In this document: positions 1 to 8,773 of the stretch, one piece after another | Position numbering within the stretch: the stretch's first letter is position 1 | Layout: each line of letters starts with the position of its first letter | Origin: Rhodococcus sp. KRD162 | GTDB taxonomy: Bacteria > Actinomycetota > Actinomycetes > Mycobacteriales > Mycobacteriaceae | Reading direction: 5' to 3' | DNA length: 64,000 nucleotides | Assembly (NCBI RefSeq): GCF_017168335.1 | Contig: NZ_JABFAU010000005.1 | Coordinates: 306,575 to 370,574, forward strand | Notes under the pieces: model-generated | Told to the model about the DNA's origin: nothing | The model's database searches: none | What the model saw: only the letters and a program-made list of their open reading frames with translations | Position numbers and translations under genes: made by a program

Positions 1-26
1 GAGCGACCCTGTGTAGTGGCGGTCAT
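1..26 (-). CDS. Start of an unidentified gene, cut by the window edge
   Basis: Only the first eight codons (M T A T T Q G R) are inside the window. An ATG on the minus strand at 26-24 is preceded by a good ribosome binding site (AAGGAG, 6 bases away) that overlaps the 3' end of the ectoine hydrolase gene, and the gap to that gene is 3 bases. This arrangement says the gene is translated as the next member of the same operon. In ectoine-degradation clusters the next gene is often the N-acetyl-diaminobutyrate deacetylase (DoeB/EutE), but the visible residues cannot show that. Confidence 0.55.
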
Positions 27-29
27 GTC

Positions 30-1319
30 TCACTCCTTCGTCAGTAGTTCTCGGGGATACGCGGTGAAGGTCTCGACGCCTGTCTCGGTGACGCGGACTG
101 CCTCGGAGACCTCGTATCCGTAGTCGTCCATCCACATTCCACCGATGATGTGGAACGTCATGTTCTCGGCGAGCACCGTCTCGTCGTCGGTGCGCAGGCT
201 CACAGTGCGCTCACCCCAGTCGGGGGCGTAGGCGATGCCGATCGAGTATCCGATACGCGACGGCTTGTGCAGCCCGTGCTTGGCGAGACTGGTGCTCCAC
301 ACCTGTGCCAGATCGGTCGCGGTGACGCCTGCCCGCACGACCGCGAGCACGTCGTTCAGCGCTTCGCCGGTGGATTTCGCCAGGTAATCCAAACGGGGAC
401 TTGGCTTTCCGAGCACGATCGTACGCGCCATCGGTATGTGGTAGCGCCGGAAGACACCGGCCAGTTCGACCACGGTCGTCTCACCACGGACGAACGGTTG
501 ATTCGACCACGTCAGGTGCGGGGTATCGGCTCCAGCACCGGTCGGCAGCATCGGCACGATGGCCGGATGATCGCCGCCGAAATCTGCGGTGCCGCGCACC
601 TGGGCGTTCATGATCGCGGCGGCTGCGTCGCACTGGCGCTCCCCTACCGAAATCGCCTGATAGGCCGCCGACATCGCCGACTCGCACACCTGGGCGGCAC
701 CGCGCATGAGCGCGATCTCGGCGGCAGATTTCACCACTCGCACCCAGTTGACCAGTTCGTAGGAGTCGGTGAAACGGTACTCGGGCAGAGACTTCACCAG
801 CGCCTCGAATGCCTTGGGGCTGAAGTAGTACGAGTCCATCTCGAGCCCCACCTGCCCGTGCTCGAAGTTGTTCACCAGGCCCAGTTCACGCAACTTTGCG
901 GCCACCCATACGAACGGGTGCGTGTCCTTGCGCTGTACGAACGTCTCCGGATATCCGAACGTGTGGTCCTGCGGCAGCCACGAGGTGCGAAATGCGCCGT
1001 TGGCATCCATTTCGCGAGCGAAGAAATACATGTCGCCCTCGAGCGGCACGTACAGCATCTGCGGGGTGTAGAACGAGAGCGCGTTGTACCCGAGCAGGTA
1101 GTAGAGGTTCGCAGGGTCGGTGACGATGAGCGCCGTCAAGCTCTGCGACGCCATGCGCTGCCGGACGGCAGCGAGTCGAGTGGCGTACTCCTCGTCGGTG
1201 AACGTGATCGGCGTGCTGTTCGGGACGTCCGGGTACCGCGCCAGGCCGGGAGCGGCCCGTCCTACAGCGTCGTCCGGTCCAAGTGCAGTGACGTAGGTGA
1301 CGTCTGATGAATCGTTCAC
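30..1319 (-). CDS. doeA: Ectoine hydrolase, M24/creatinase-fold family (DoeA/EutD)
   Basis: Predicted to open the ectoine ring hydrolytically to N-acetyl-2,4-diaminobutyrate, the first step of ectoine degradation in the cytoplasm. Several stretches agree with DoeA/EutD as I know it: ANGAFRTSW, GLEMDSYYFSPKAF, HPAIVPMLPTGAGADTPH, WGERTVSLR and MWMDDYGYEVSE. The C-terminal half has the creatinase/aminopeptidase P fold, but the paired Asp metal ligands of true M24 peptidases are not apparent (the segment reads ELAGVFRRYHIPMART), as expected for this metal-independent branch. I chose the GTG at 1319 because AAGGGG lies 6 bases upstream; an in-frame GTG at 1325 abuts that site directly. An ordinary Xaa-Pro peptidase is the alternative; neighbours favour ectoine hydrolase. 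Confidence 0.82.
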   Translation of the reverse strand: MNDSSDVTYVTALGPDDAVGRAAPGLARYPDVPNSTPITFTDEEYATRLAAVRQRMASQSLTALIVTDPANLYYLLGYNALSFYTPQMLYVPLEGDMYFFAREMDANGAFRTSWLPQDHTFGYPETFVQRKDTHPFVWVAAKLRELGLVNNFEHGQVGLEMDSYYFSPKAFEALVKSLPEYRFTDSYELVNWVRVVKSAAEIALMRGAAQVCESAMSAAYQAISVGERQCDAAAAIMNAQVRGTADFGGDHPAIVPMLPTGAGADTPHLTWSNQPFVRGETTVVELAGVFRRYHIPMARTIVLGKPSPRLDYLAKSTGEALNDVLAVVRAGVTATDLAQVWSTSLAKHGLHKPSRIGYSIGIAYAPDWGERTVSLRTDDETVLAENMTFHIIGGMWMDDYGYEVSEAVRVTETGVETFTAYPRELLTKE

Positions 1320-1350
1320 GGGCACCCCCTTCAGATTTGTCGATTTAGTA

Positions 1351-1364
1351 GATTGTTGACAATC
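1351..1364. promoter_or_regulatory. Candidate GntR/FCD operator upstream of doeA
   Basis: GATTGTTGACAATC is an inverted repeat with 6-bp arms and a 2-bp centre, 31 bp before the chosen doeA start. The same motif occurs at 7832-7849 before the aminotransferase gene. FadR/FCD-type GntR proteins commonly bind short palindromes of this kind, and such a regulator is encoded at 1431-2144. The link to that regulator is an inference. Confidence 0.65.
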
Positions 1365-1430
1365 AGGCTAAGCGTTCGCCTCGGCCGTCCGCAAGACACG
1401 AGATGTAAATGCTGTGTTGCGCGGGGCGAC

Positions 1431-2144
1431 CTATCCAGGAGTGGCCAGAGCCGAATGCTCGGCATCTTCCTCCACCATCGCCCGGGTCAGGTCGTGGATG
1501 GCCGTGTCCATGTGCTCGTGCACCCCTTTTTCCAGCGCATCCCAATCCGAACCGAGCAGGAGATCGACGATCAACTGATGTTCCTCCACCAGCGCTTCGG
1601 GACGGTAGTACGCGGTTTCGAGGTTCCCCATGCAGATGCGCGCCTCCGCAGCGAGCGTGGCATACATCCGAGACATCCGACTGTTGCGAGTCGCCCCGAC
1701 CAGAGCGGTGTGAAAAGCGAGGTCCCGTTCGGCCAGACCCCGCCAATCCGCTCGGTCGATGAACGGCTGCATCTGCACCACGATGGCCGAGAGCTCGTCG
1801 GCAGTCCTGGTCAGGCGTGCCCGGTCTCCGTGCACCAGTGTCCACGCGGCACCGACCTCGATCGCGGCACGCGCCTCGTAGATCTCGACGACATCGTCGC
1901 TGCTGAGCTCCACGACGAACACACCGCGGTTCCGATAGCTGTCGAGCAATCCCTCCTGATTGAGGCGCTGCAGTGCTTCACGCACCGGCCCTCGCGAGAT
2001 CTCCAGTTCCGCAGCGACGTTGGCCTCGTTGATCTGCTCTCCCGGCGCGTAGGACCCGTCGATGATGCGGTCTCGAATCTGGTCTGCGATCACCATCGAC
2101 GTGTTGCGTGCGTCGATCGGTGTCAAACGTCTCGAACTGGGCAT
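1431..2144 (-). CDS. GntR family transcriptional regulator with FCD domain
   Basis: 237 residues. The N-terminal winged helix (about residues 15-80) carries the GntR signature, including ADQIRDRIIDGSYAPGEQI and SRGPVREALQRLNQEGLL. The C-terminal all-helical part (about 95-215) matches the FCD ligand-binding domain. It lies between the dehydrogenase gene (15 bp gap) and doeA, so it is probably the local repressor of ectoine catabolism, acting at the twin palindromes 1351-1364 and 7832-7849. In proteobacteria this role is usually taken by EnuR, a MocR-type GntR protein with an aminotransferase-like domain; this protein is not of that type. The ligand is unknown. The ATG at 2144 follows a GAGAGG site. 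Confidence 0.85.
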   Translation of the reverse strand: MPSSRRLTPIDARNTSMVIADQIRDRIIDGSYAPGEQINEANVAAELEISRGPVREALQRLNQEGLLDSYRNRGVFVVELSSDDVVEIYEARAAIEVGAAWTLVHGDRARLTRTADELSAIVVQMQPFIDRADWRGLAERDLAFHTALVGATRNSRMSRMYATLAAEARICMGNLETAYYRPEALVEEHQLIVDLLLGSDWDALEKGVHEHMDTAIHDLTRAMVEEDAEHSALATPG

Positions 2145-2159
2145 GATCGAAAACCTCTC

Positions 2160-3635
2160 TCAGCCTCGGGGAATGGCAAAATACTTGTATTCCAGGAACT
2201 CGTCGATTCCGACTCGTCCGCCTTCGCGGCCGAGCCCGGACTGTTTGACGCCGCCGAAGGGCGCCGCCGGATTCGACACCAAACCGGTGTTGAGACCGAC
2301 CATCCCCACCTCCATTCGCTCCCCCATCCTCAGCGCTCGGTCGATGTCCTGAGTGAAGACGTATCCGACGAGGCCCCATTCGGTGTCGTTGGCAAGGGCC
2401 ACCACTTCGTCCTCGGTGTCGAACGGAACGATCGCCGCCACCGGGCCGAAGATCTCCTGTGACATCAGATCCGAGGCCGAATCCACATCCGCGAGAACGG
2501 TCGGCGGATAGAAGTAGCCCGGCCCCTCCGGTGACACTCCCCCGACGATCGCTCGCGCGCCACGCCCGAGAGCATCGTCTACCAGTCTCTGCACCTTGTC
2601 TCGGCCCGCGTCGTCGATCAGCGGTCCCACCTCGGTGCCGTGCGCACTCCCGGGACCCACTGTCAACGCACCCATGCGTTCGGCCAGCTTCTCGGCGAAC
2701 TGCGTGACGACACTGCGGTGTACGAAGAACCGGTTGGCCGCCGTGCAGGCCTCACCCATGTTGCGCATCTTGGCCACCATCGCGCCGTCCACCGCGCGCC
2801 CGAGATCTGCATCCTCCATGACCACGAACGGCGCGTTGCCACCGAGTTCCATCGAGGTCCGCATCACCGTGGACGCCGCCTGCTCGAGCAGAATCTTTCC
2901 CACGGCAGTCGATCCGGTGAAGCTGATCTTGCGGGCCGCACCGCTGCTCATCCACGAACCGACCACGCCCGACGCGTCGGTGGTCGTCACGACATTCACC
3001 ACTCCCGGCGGCACACCCGCTTCCTGCAGAATCGCCGCCAACGCCAGTGCAGTGAGCGGCGTCTGCTCGGCCGGCTTGAACACCACGGTGCAGCCGGCAG
3101 CCAGAGCCGGACCGATCTTGCGCGTTCCCATCGCCAGCGGAAAGTTCCAGGGCGTCACCAGAATGCACGGCCCGACCGGCGCGCGGGTGACCACGATGCG
3201 GTTCTTGCCGTCTCCGGTGAGGGTGTGATCACCCGAGATGCGCACTGCCTCCTCCGAGAACCAACGGAAGAACTCCGCGCCGTAGGCCACCTCGCCGCGA
3301 GCATCGCCCAGCGGCTTACCCATTTCCGCGGTGATGATCTCGGCCAGCTCCTCCGACCGAGCCATGATCAATTCGTATGCCTTGCGGAGGATTTCGCTGC
3401 GTGCGCGTGGTGCGGTCGCAGCCCACTCTGCAGCCGCGTCGACCGCCGCAGCCATGGCGTTCTCGGCCTCGGCGATGCCGCCGTCGGCCACTCGGGCGAT
3501 CACCTCTCCGGTGGCGGGATCGAGCACGTCGAAACGGGCATCCGAGGCCGCAGCGGTCCACGTCCCTCCGATGAACAGGTCGTTGGGGGCCGTGATGGTC
3601 GGACGAGTGAGGCTGGTGGTCGAGCTTGCGGTCAT
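2160..3635 (-). CDS. NAD(P)-dependent semialdehyde dehydrogenase (GabD/Ssd/DoeC-like)
   Basis: 491-residue aldehyde dehydrogenase superfamily enzyme that oxidises an aldehyde to the acid. Visible features are the Rossmann segment VTPWNFPLAMGTRKIGPALA, the SFTGSTAVGK motif, the general-base Glu in MELGGNAP, and the nucleophilic Cys in GEACTAANRF. Overall it looks closest to succinate-semialdehyde dehydrogenases. In an ectoine pathway it would convert aspartate semialdehyde to aspartate after the transaminase step (the DoeC/Ssd role). The ATG overlaps the stop of the upstream oxidoreductase gene (ATGA) and has GAAAGGA upstream, so the two are translationally coupled. The exact substrate cannot be read from the sequence. 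Confidence 0.85.
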   Translation of the reverse strand: MTASSTTSLTRPTITAPNDLFIGGTWTAAASDARFDVLDPATGEVIARVADGGIAEAENAMAAAVDAAAEWAATAPRARSEILRKAYELIMARSEELAEIITAEMGKPLGDARGEVAYGAEFFRWFSEEAVRISGDHTLTGDGKNRIVVTRAPVGPCILVTPWNFPLAMGTRKIGPALAAGCTVVFKPAEQTPLTALALAAILQEAGVPPGVVNVVTTTDASGVVGSWMSSGAARKISFTGSTAVGKILLEQAASTVMRTSMELGGNAPFVVMEDADLGRAVDGAMVAKMRNMGEACTAANRFFVHRSVVTQFAEKLAERMGALTVGPGSAHGTEVGPLIDDAGRDKVQRLVDDALGRGARAIVGGVSPEGPGYFYPPTVLADVDSASDLMSQEIFGPVAAIVPFDTEDEVVALANDTEWGLVGYVFTQDIDRALRMGERMEVGMVGLNTGLVSNPAAPFGGVKQSGLGREGGRVGIDEFLEYKYFAIPRG

Positions 3636-6544
3636 CGTCGCGGTCCTTTCGTCGCACGTGGGTCGAGTATCTGAGCAAGGTGTACCGACGCGTCGTTCGT
3701 CAGGTCACCGGTGAGTTGACGCACCTGCATGTGGCAGCTGAATCCGTCGGTCAGAATCGGCGTGTCGGGCTCGGTGTCGCGGACAGCCGGTGCGAGGGCC
3801 TGTTCGGCGACCTCCATGCTGAGCGCGTAGTGACGTTTCTCGAAGCCGAAATTTCCTGCCACCCCGCAACATCCGGTGGCTTCTCGTACCGCATCGATAC
3901 CGACGGCGGCCAGTGCGGCGCGCTGGGTGGCGTTTCCGAACACGGCGTATTCGTGGCAGTGGGTCTGAACCGTCACCGAGGCGGGCACCTCCCCCGGCGG
4001 CAGCCATCCGTCGGCGGCCTGGTCGATGACCGCCCCCGCGAAGCTCTGCACGCGCGCGGCAACCCGTCTCGCGGCTGCCGTGGGAACCAGCTCGGGCATG
4101 TCCTTTTTGAATGCCGCGGCGCAGCTCGGTTCGGTGACGACGATCGGTCGATCGGTGCCGTCGTCCAGTGCGGCCACAGCTTTCGTCAGCTTCTGACGCG
4201 CCGTCTTCAGTTGACCCGTCGAGGTCCACGTCAGGCCGCAACACACGTCGGTTCGGCATTCGGTGCTGCGACCGGAATCTTCGAGGACGCGTTGCGCCGC
4301 TCCGGCGACCTCAGGCCGAAAACCCTGCGTGAACGTATCGACTATCAGGACGACGTCGGACTCGCGGCCACCGCCGATGCGGACCGCGCCTGCGAGCTCC
4401 TTCGCCGAGGCGAAACGTGGCAACGCTCGCTCGCCGGTCAAACCTCCGAGCCTGGCCGCGAGCGCGGCGACCCGTGGCGTGAGCACGAGATTGAGCAGTG
4501 GTGCCGTTCGCCGGGTCACCTTCAGCCACCGCGGCAGCCAGCCCAACGAGTAATGCGAGAGAGGCCGCAGCCGACCGGCGTAGTGATGGTCGAGGAACTC
4601 CGATTTGTAGGTCGCCATGTCCACCCCGACCGGACAGTCCGAGGAACATGCCTTGCACGACAGGCACAGGTCGAGTGATTCCGCCACGTCGTTCGACGCC
4701 CACCCGTCGGCGACAGTCGGCGAATTGCGCACCATTTCCTGCAGAACCCTGGCCCGACCACGAGTGGAATCCTTCTCGTCCCCGGTCGCGCGGAAACTGG
4801 GACACATGACGCCTCCCGACGCCGTCCGACACTTGCCGATCCCGACACACGATTGGCTCGCATGTACGAACGGATCCAGATCCTTTCGCGACCCGATCTG
4901 ATGGAGATCGAACGTCGTCTTCCACTCCCGCTGCGGAATGCCTTGCAACATCAGGTTGTCCATCATCGGCTCCGGCTCGGTGATCGATCCCGGATTGAGG
5001 ATCCCACGGGGGTCCCAGATCTCCTTGAACCGCGCGAAGGCGTCGAGCATGCGCGGTGAGTACATCACCGGTAGCAATTCCGAGCGAGCCCGCCCGTCAC
5101 CGTGCTCTCCCGACAGACTGCCGCCGTGCTTGACCACCACCCGCGCAGCCGCACGCAGGAAGTCGTACATCACCCGCCGCCCGGCATCGGTGCGCTGGTC
5201 GAATGTGATACGCACGTGCATGCATCCTGCGCCGAAGTGGCCGTACATCACTCCGGTCAGCTCGTACTCGGCGAGAAGAGAATTGAGATCGCCCAGGTAC
5301 GCAGAGAGGTTCTCGGGGGCCACAGCGGCGTCCTCCCAGCCGCCCCAGGATTCGTCTCCGCTCGCCAACCGAGTCGCCAGGCCCGCACCGTCCTCACGGA
5401 CCCGCCACAAAGCTGTCCGATCGGCGGGATCGGCGACGATGCGACCTTCCTTGACCCGTCCGAGATCGGCGAGCGCGGCGAGCAAGCGGGCAGCCTTGTC
5501 CTCCACCTCGGCCGCGTCGGCACCGTCGAGATCGACGTACAGCCAGGCGTTTCCCGCGGGTAGGCCACGCACGGAGTCCGGTCCGCGTCGGTACTCCATC
5601 GTCTGCACGATGTTGTCGTCGATGCCCTCCACGGCGGCCGGGGAGAACTCCAGGATTGCGGTGACGTCGGCCGCTGCGGCCACCACATCGTCGTACCCGA
5701 GACAGAGCAGCAGAGCCGCAGGCGATACGGGCACCACGGTGACGGTGACCGAGACGATCACCGCACAGGTACCCTCGCTGCCGACGAGTGCGCGAGCGAT
5801 GTCGAACCCGTTCTCGGGTAGCAGATGCGAGAGATGAAACCCGGAGACCTGCCGCGGGATTCGGCCCAGCTCGACTCTGAACAGTGCCAGATTGTCGGCC
5901 GCGAGTGCGCGCAAGTCTCGCGAAATACGTTCGGCCGCCTCCACTGCGGCTGCATCCTCGCGGTGCACTGCGGACACACCGGTGCGGGTCACTCGAAGCA
6001 GATGCCCCTCCGCCGACACGACGTCCATGGCCACCGTGTGGTCCGAGGTTCGGCCGTAGCGCACCGAATGATTTCCGCACGCGTCGTTGCCCACTGCCCC
6101 GCCCACCGTGGCGCGGGTCTTGCTGGACGGGTCGGGGGCGAACGTGAACGCCCCGGATGTGCGCGTCACCAGTTCACGTTGCAACTCCGAGATGACGATT
6201 CCCGGTTCCACCACGGCAGTTCGCGAGTCCGTGTCGACCGAGACGACCCGGTTCATGTGGCGGGAGAAGTCGAGCACGAATCCGCGGCCTAGTGCGTTGC
6301 CCGCCATCGACGTACCACCGCCGCGGCCGATGACCGCAACTCCGGCGGCGGCGCATTCGGTCACCACGGTCGCCACCTCGTCGGCATCGCGCGGGAAGAC
6401 GACGGCCGCAGGCGGGATTCGATAGTTCGATGCGTCGTAGGAGTACTCGGCGAGCCGTCTCGAGGAGTCGTCGATGTCGATCCCCATCTCCCGCACTCGG
6501 TCCACGAGTGCGGGAACGTCGGATCGGGGGTGAACAGCCGTCAC
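3632..6544 (-). CDS. FAD-linked oxidase fused to a 4Fe-4S/CCG-domain protein (YdiJ-like)
   Basis: 970 residues in three parts. About residues 40-500 form a PCMH-type FAD-binding oxidase (GRGGGTSMAGNALG, GGAVGNDACGNHS, then a GHFGAGCMHVR and SGEHGDGRARSELLP C-terminal half). A ferredoxin-like region with CLSCKACSSDCPVG follows near 630-650. The last part has cysteine-rich CCG motifs (DVCCGLTW, TGCCGVAGNFGF). The layout resembles D-2-hydroxyacid dehydrogenases such as YdiJ, which pass electrons to the membrane pool. The GTG start overlaps the aminotransferase stop (GTGA). Its substrate in this ectoine cluster is unclear; oxidation of a hydroxyacid derived from hydroxyectoine is a guess. Confidence 0.8.
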   Translation of the reverse strand: MTAVHPRSDVPALVDRVREMGIDIDDSSRRLAEYSYDASNYRIPPAAVVFPRDADEVATVVTECAAAGVAVIGRGGGTSMAGNALGRGFVLDFSRHMNRVVSVDTDSRTAVVEPGIVISELQRELVTRTSGAFTFAPDPSSKTRATVGGAVGNDACGNHSVRYGRTSDHTVAMDVVSAEGHLLRVTRTGVSAVHREDAAAVEAAERISRDLRALAADNLALFRVELGRIPRQVSGFHLSHLLPENGFDIARALVGSEGTCAVIVSVTVTVVPVSPAALLLCLGYDDVVAAAADVTAILEFSPAAVEGIDDNIVQTMEYRRGPDSVRGLPAGNAWLYVDLDGADAAEVEDKAARLLAALADLGRVKEGRIVADPADRTALWRVREDGAGLATRLASGDESWGGWEDAAVAPENLSAYLGDLNSLLAEYELTGVMYGHFGAGCMHVRITFDQRTDAGRRVMYDFLRAAARVVVKHGGSLSGEHGDGRARSELLPVMYSPRMLDAFARFKEIWDPRGILNPGSITEPEPMMDNLMLQGIPQREWKTTFDLHQIGSRKDLDPFVHASQSCVGIGKCRTASGGVMCPSFRATGDEKDSTRGRARVLQEMVRNSPTVADGWASNDVAESLDLCLSCKACSSDCPVGVDMATYKSEFLDHHYAGRLRPLSHYSLGWLPRWLKVTRRTAPLLNLVLTPRVAALAARLGGLTGERALPRFASAKELAGAVRIGGGRESDVVLIVDTFTQGFRPEVAGAAQRVLEDSGRSTECRTDVCCGLTWTSTGQLKTARQKLTKAVAALDDGTDRPIVVTEPSCAAAFKKDMPELVPTAAARRVAARVQSFAGAVIDQAADGWLPPGEVPASVTVQTHCHEYAVFGNATQRAALAAVGIDAVREATGCCGVAGNFGFEKRHYALSMEVAEQALAPAVRDTEPDTPILTDGFSCHMQVRQLTGDLTNDASVHLAQILDPRATKGPRR

Positions 6545-7815
6545 AGCGCGTTCTTCAGCGTCCGCGACAGCGCGTCGATGCCCTGACGCATTTCGTCGTC
6601 GCTCACGACCAGAGCCGGGATGATGCGGACGACGTTGCCCAGCGCGCCGCAGGTGAGCAGCAACAGCCCCTCGTCGATCGCACCCTGCTGTACCCGAAGC
6701 GCGGCCGCAGCATCGGGATTGCCTGCACTGTCGACGAATTCGAGTGCCTGCATCAAGCCGAGTCCGCGCGCGTCGCCGATGGCCGAGTGCTCGGCTTTGA
6801 GTGCGCGCAGCGCGTCGAGCAGAACATCGCCCTGTGCTGCTGCATTGGCGACCAGACCTTCGTCCCGGACGACGTCGAGGGTGGCGACCCCTGCGGCAGC
6901 GGCGACGGCGTTACCGCCGTATGTTCCGCCCTGCGACCCCGGCCACGCTTTGCTCATCAACTCCGTCGATGCTGCGATGGCCGAGATCGGGAACCCACTC
7001 GCGAGCCCCTTCGCGGTGATGACGACGTCGGGCGTCACCGACGAGTGCTGATGTCCCCAGAATTTTCCGGTCCTTCCGACACCTGCTTGTACCTCGTCCA
7101 CGATCAGGACGATGCCGTGTGTGTCGGCGCGCTCACGCAGTCCCTCGAGGAAGGCGGGCGGTGTGGGTAGGTATCCGCCGTCACCGAGAACCGGTTCGAT
7201 GATGAACGCGGCGGTATCGGCGGGGCTGGACATCGTCATCAGCAGATAGTCGAGCTCCTTGAGCGCGAACGCGACTGCGGTATCGATGTCCCAGCCGTAC
7301 CTGAACGCGTACGGGAACGGTGCGATGTGCACACCACCCATGATCGGCGAGAACCCGGAGCGGAATTTGGTCCCGGCTGTGGTCAACGACGCGGCCGCTA
7401 CCGTGCGACCGTGAAAGCCCCCGTGGAAGGCGATGATGTTCGGTCGGCCGGTTGCCATGCGTGCCAATCGAATCGACGCTTCGACGGCCTCGGAACCAGA
7501 GTTGGCGTAGAACACACTGTCGAGTCCCGCGGGCAACACCTCGCCGAGTTTGTCGGTCAGTGCCAGCAGGGGTTGGTGCATGACGGTGGTGTACTGCGCG
7601 TGGATGATCTTGCCCACCTGCTCGCGAGCGGCCTCGACGACGCGTGGATGGCAGTGTCCGGTGCTGGTGACGCCGATACCGGTGGTGAAGTCGAGATACT
7701 TGCGCCCGTCCGTGCCGATGATCCAGCAGCCCTTTCCGTGATCGACGACGATCGGGGTCGCCTGCTTGAGTGCCGGGCTGAGATGGGTTCGAGTCGACGC
7801 TGTCATGCGTGCCAT
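6541..7815 (-). CDS. Class III PLP aminotransferase, probable diaminobutyrate or GABA transaminase (DoeD/Atf role)
   Basis: 424 residues with the fold-type I, class III layout: the cofactor-binding segment NSGSEAVEASIRLAR, the Asp of IVDEVQAGVGRTG, and the Schiff-base Lys in ITAKGLASGFPI. General similarity is to 4-aminobutyrate transaminases, but position in the operon suggests it transaminates 2,4-diaminobutyrate to aspartate semialdehyde. It is the first gene of the minus-strand unit, and a palindromic operator lies 17 bp before the chosen ATG at 7815. Starts further upstream would run into the palindrome; GTG at 7821 and ATG at 7806 are alternatives, and none has a strong ribosome binding site. 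Confidence 0.8.
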   Translation of the reverse strand: MARMTASTRTHLSPALKQATPIVVDHGKGCWIIGTDGRKYLDFTTGIGVTSTGHCHPRVVEAAREQVGKIIHAQYTTVMHQPLLALTDKLGEVLPAGLDSVFYANSGSEAVEASIRLARMATGRPNIIAFHGGFHGRTVAAASLTTAGTKFRSGFSPIMGGVHIAPFPYAFRYGWDIDTAVAFALKELDYLLMTMSSPADTAAFIIEPVLGDGGYLPTPPAFLEGLRERADTHGIVLIVDEVQAGVGRTGKFWGHQHSSVTPDVVITAKGLASGFPISAIAASTELMSKAWPGSQGGTYGGNAVAAAAGVATLDVVRDEGLVANAAAQGDVLLDALRALKAEHSAIGDARGLGLMQALEFVDSAGNPDAAAALRVQQGAIDEGLLLLTCGALGNVVRIIPALVVSDDEMRQGIDALSRTLKNAL

Positions 7816-7831
7816 CGTCACGCACCGATTC

Positions 7832-7849
7832 CAGATTGTCAACAATCTG
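7832..7849. promoter_or_regulatory. Candidate operator, perfect 8-bp inverted repeat
   Basis: CAGATTGTCAACAATCTG has perfect 8-bp arms around a 2-bp centre. It repeats the motif at 1351-1364 and lies in the divergent gap between the aminotransferase gene and the sugar kinase gene at 7901, so one bound regulator could affect both directions. Confidence 0.7.
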
Positions 7850-7900
7850 CAATTGATAGTTCGGCGCAACGGCGACGGTCACGACGGCTACAGTTCGTTC

Positions 7901-8773
7901 GTGTCCGTCTCGAACCCGCGCGTCGTCGTTCTCGGCAGCATCAACATGGATCTGATCACCCGCACCCCGTCACTACCGGAGCCCGGCGAGACCGTGCTGG
8001 GAACCTCGTTCACCACTGCCCCGGGCGGCAAGGGTGCCAATCAGGCCATCGCTGCCGCCAAAGCCGGATCACCAGTTGCATTCATCGGCGCGGTCGGCGA
8101 CGACGCGTTCGGGGAATCGTTGCGGCGCACGCTCATGAGCGCGGGCGTGGACGACAGTGCGCTGCGGACGGCAGCAGGCTCGAGCGGCATCGCCGCCATC
8201 ACGGTCGACGACCGTGCCGAGAACAGCATCGTCGTCGTCCCGGGAGCGAACGCTGCCGTGCGGGACTTGACAGACGATGACCGCGCCGCCATAGCCGACG
8301 CCGATATCCTGTTGTGCCAGTTGGAGATTCCACTCGACACCGTCGTCGCCGCTTTCGAGTACGCGCGCTCTCACGGCGTGCTCACGATGCTCAATCCGTC
8401 ACCGGTACAGGATCTCCCCGATGCCCTGGTGACCCACACCGACGTGCTCGTGGTCAACGAGGCCGAACACGCGCGCCTCGTTCACCGAGCCGGCTCGGTG
8501 AATGAGGTGATCACCACGCTCGGCCCCAGGGGCGCGCGCTACCGCGGATCGGAATCGTTCGAGGTGGCGGCTCCGAGCATCGAGGCCGTCGACACCACCG
8601 GTGCCGGAGACGCCTTCGCCGGGGCGCTGGCAGCTTGCTGGACCTCCGGTCCACGTCATGCTGTCGAATGGGCTTGTTCTGCAGGTTCTTTCGCCGCAAC
8701 ACGCCCTGGTGCGAGCACATCCTCCGGCACCAGGGACGAGATCGACGCCCTCCGCCGGGCGGTCACCCGATGA
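7901..8773 (+). CDS. Ribokinase-like PfkB family sugar kinase
   Basis: 290-residue ATP-dependent carbohydrate kinase, most like ribokinase. PfkB family signatures are visible: the N-terminal GSINMDLITR and GGKGANQAIAAAKAG, and the C-terminal DTTGAGDAFAGALAA with the catalytic Asp. Ribokinase would phosphorylate ribose at O-5 for the pentose phosphate pathway; the true sugar is not certain. I start at GTG 7901 because the homologous region begins at VVVLGSINMD; an in-frame ATG at 7766 would overlap the divergent aminotransferase gene and the operator. The stop overlaps the ATG of the following regulator gene (ATGA). Confidence 0.85.
   Translation: MSVSNPRVVVLGSINMDLITRTPSLPEPGETVLGTSFTTAPGGKGANQAIAAAKAGSPVAFIGAVGDDAFGESLRRTLMSAGVDDSALRTAAGSSGIAAITVDDRAENSIVVVPGANAAVRDLTDDDRAAIADADILLCQLEIPLDTVVAAFEYARSHGVLTMLNPSPVQDLPDALVTHTDVLVVNEAEHARLVHRAGSVNEVITTLGPRGARYRGSESFEVAAPSIEAVDTTGAGDAFAGALAACWTSGPRHAVEWACSAGSFAATRPGASTSSGTRDEIDALRRAVTR

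Noticed and set aside
8635-8769. Upstream extension of the AraC gene
   Set aside because: It would overlap the sugar kinase in another frame; ATG 8770 with ATGA coupling explains the gene better.
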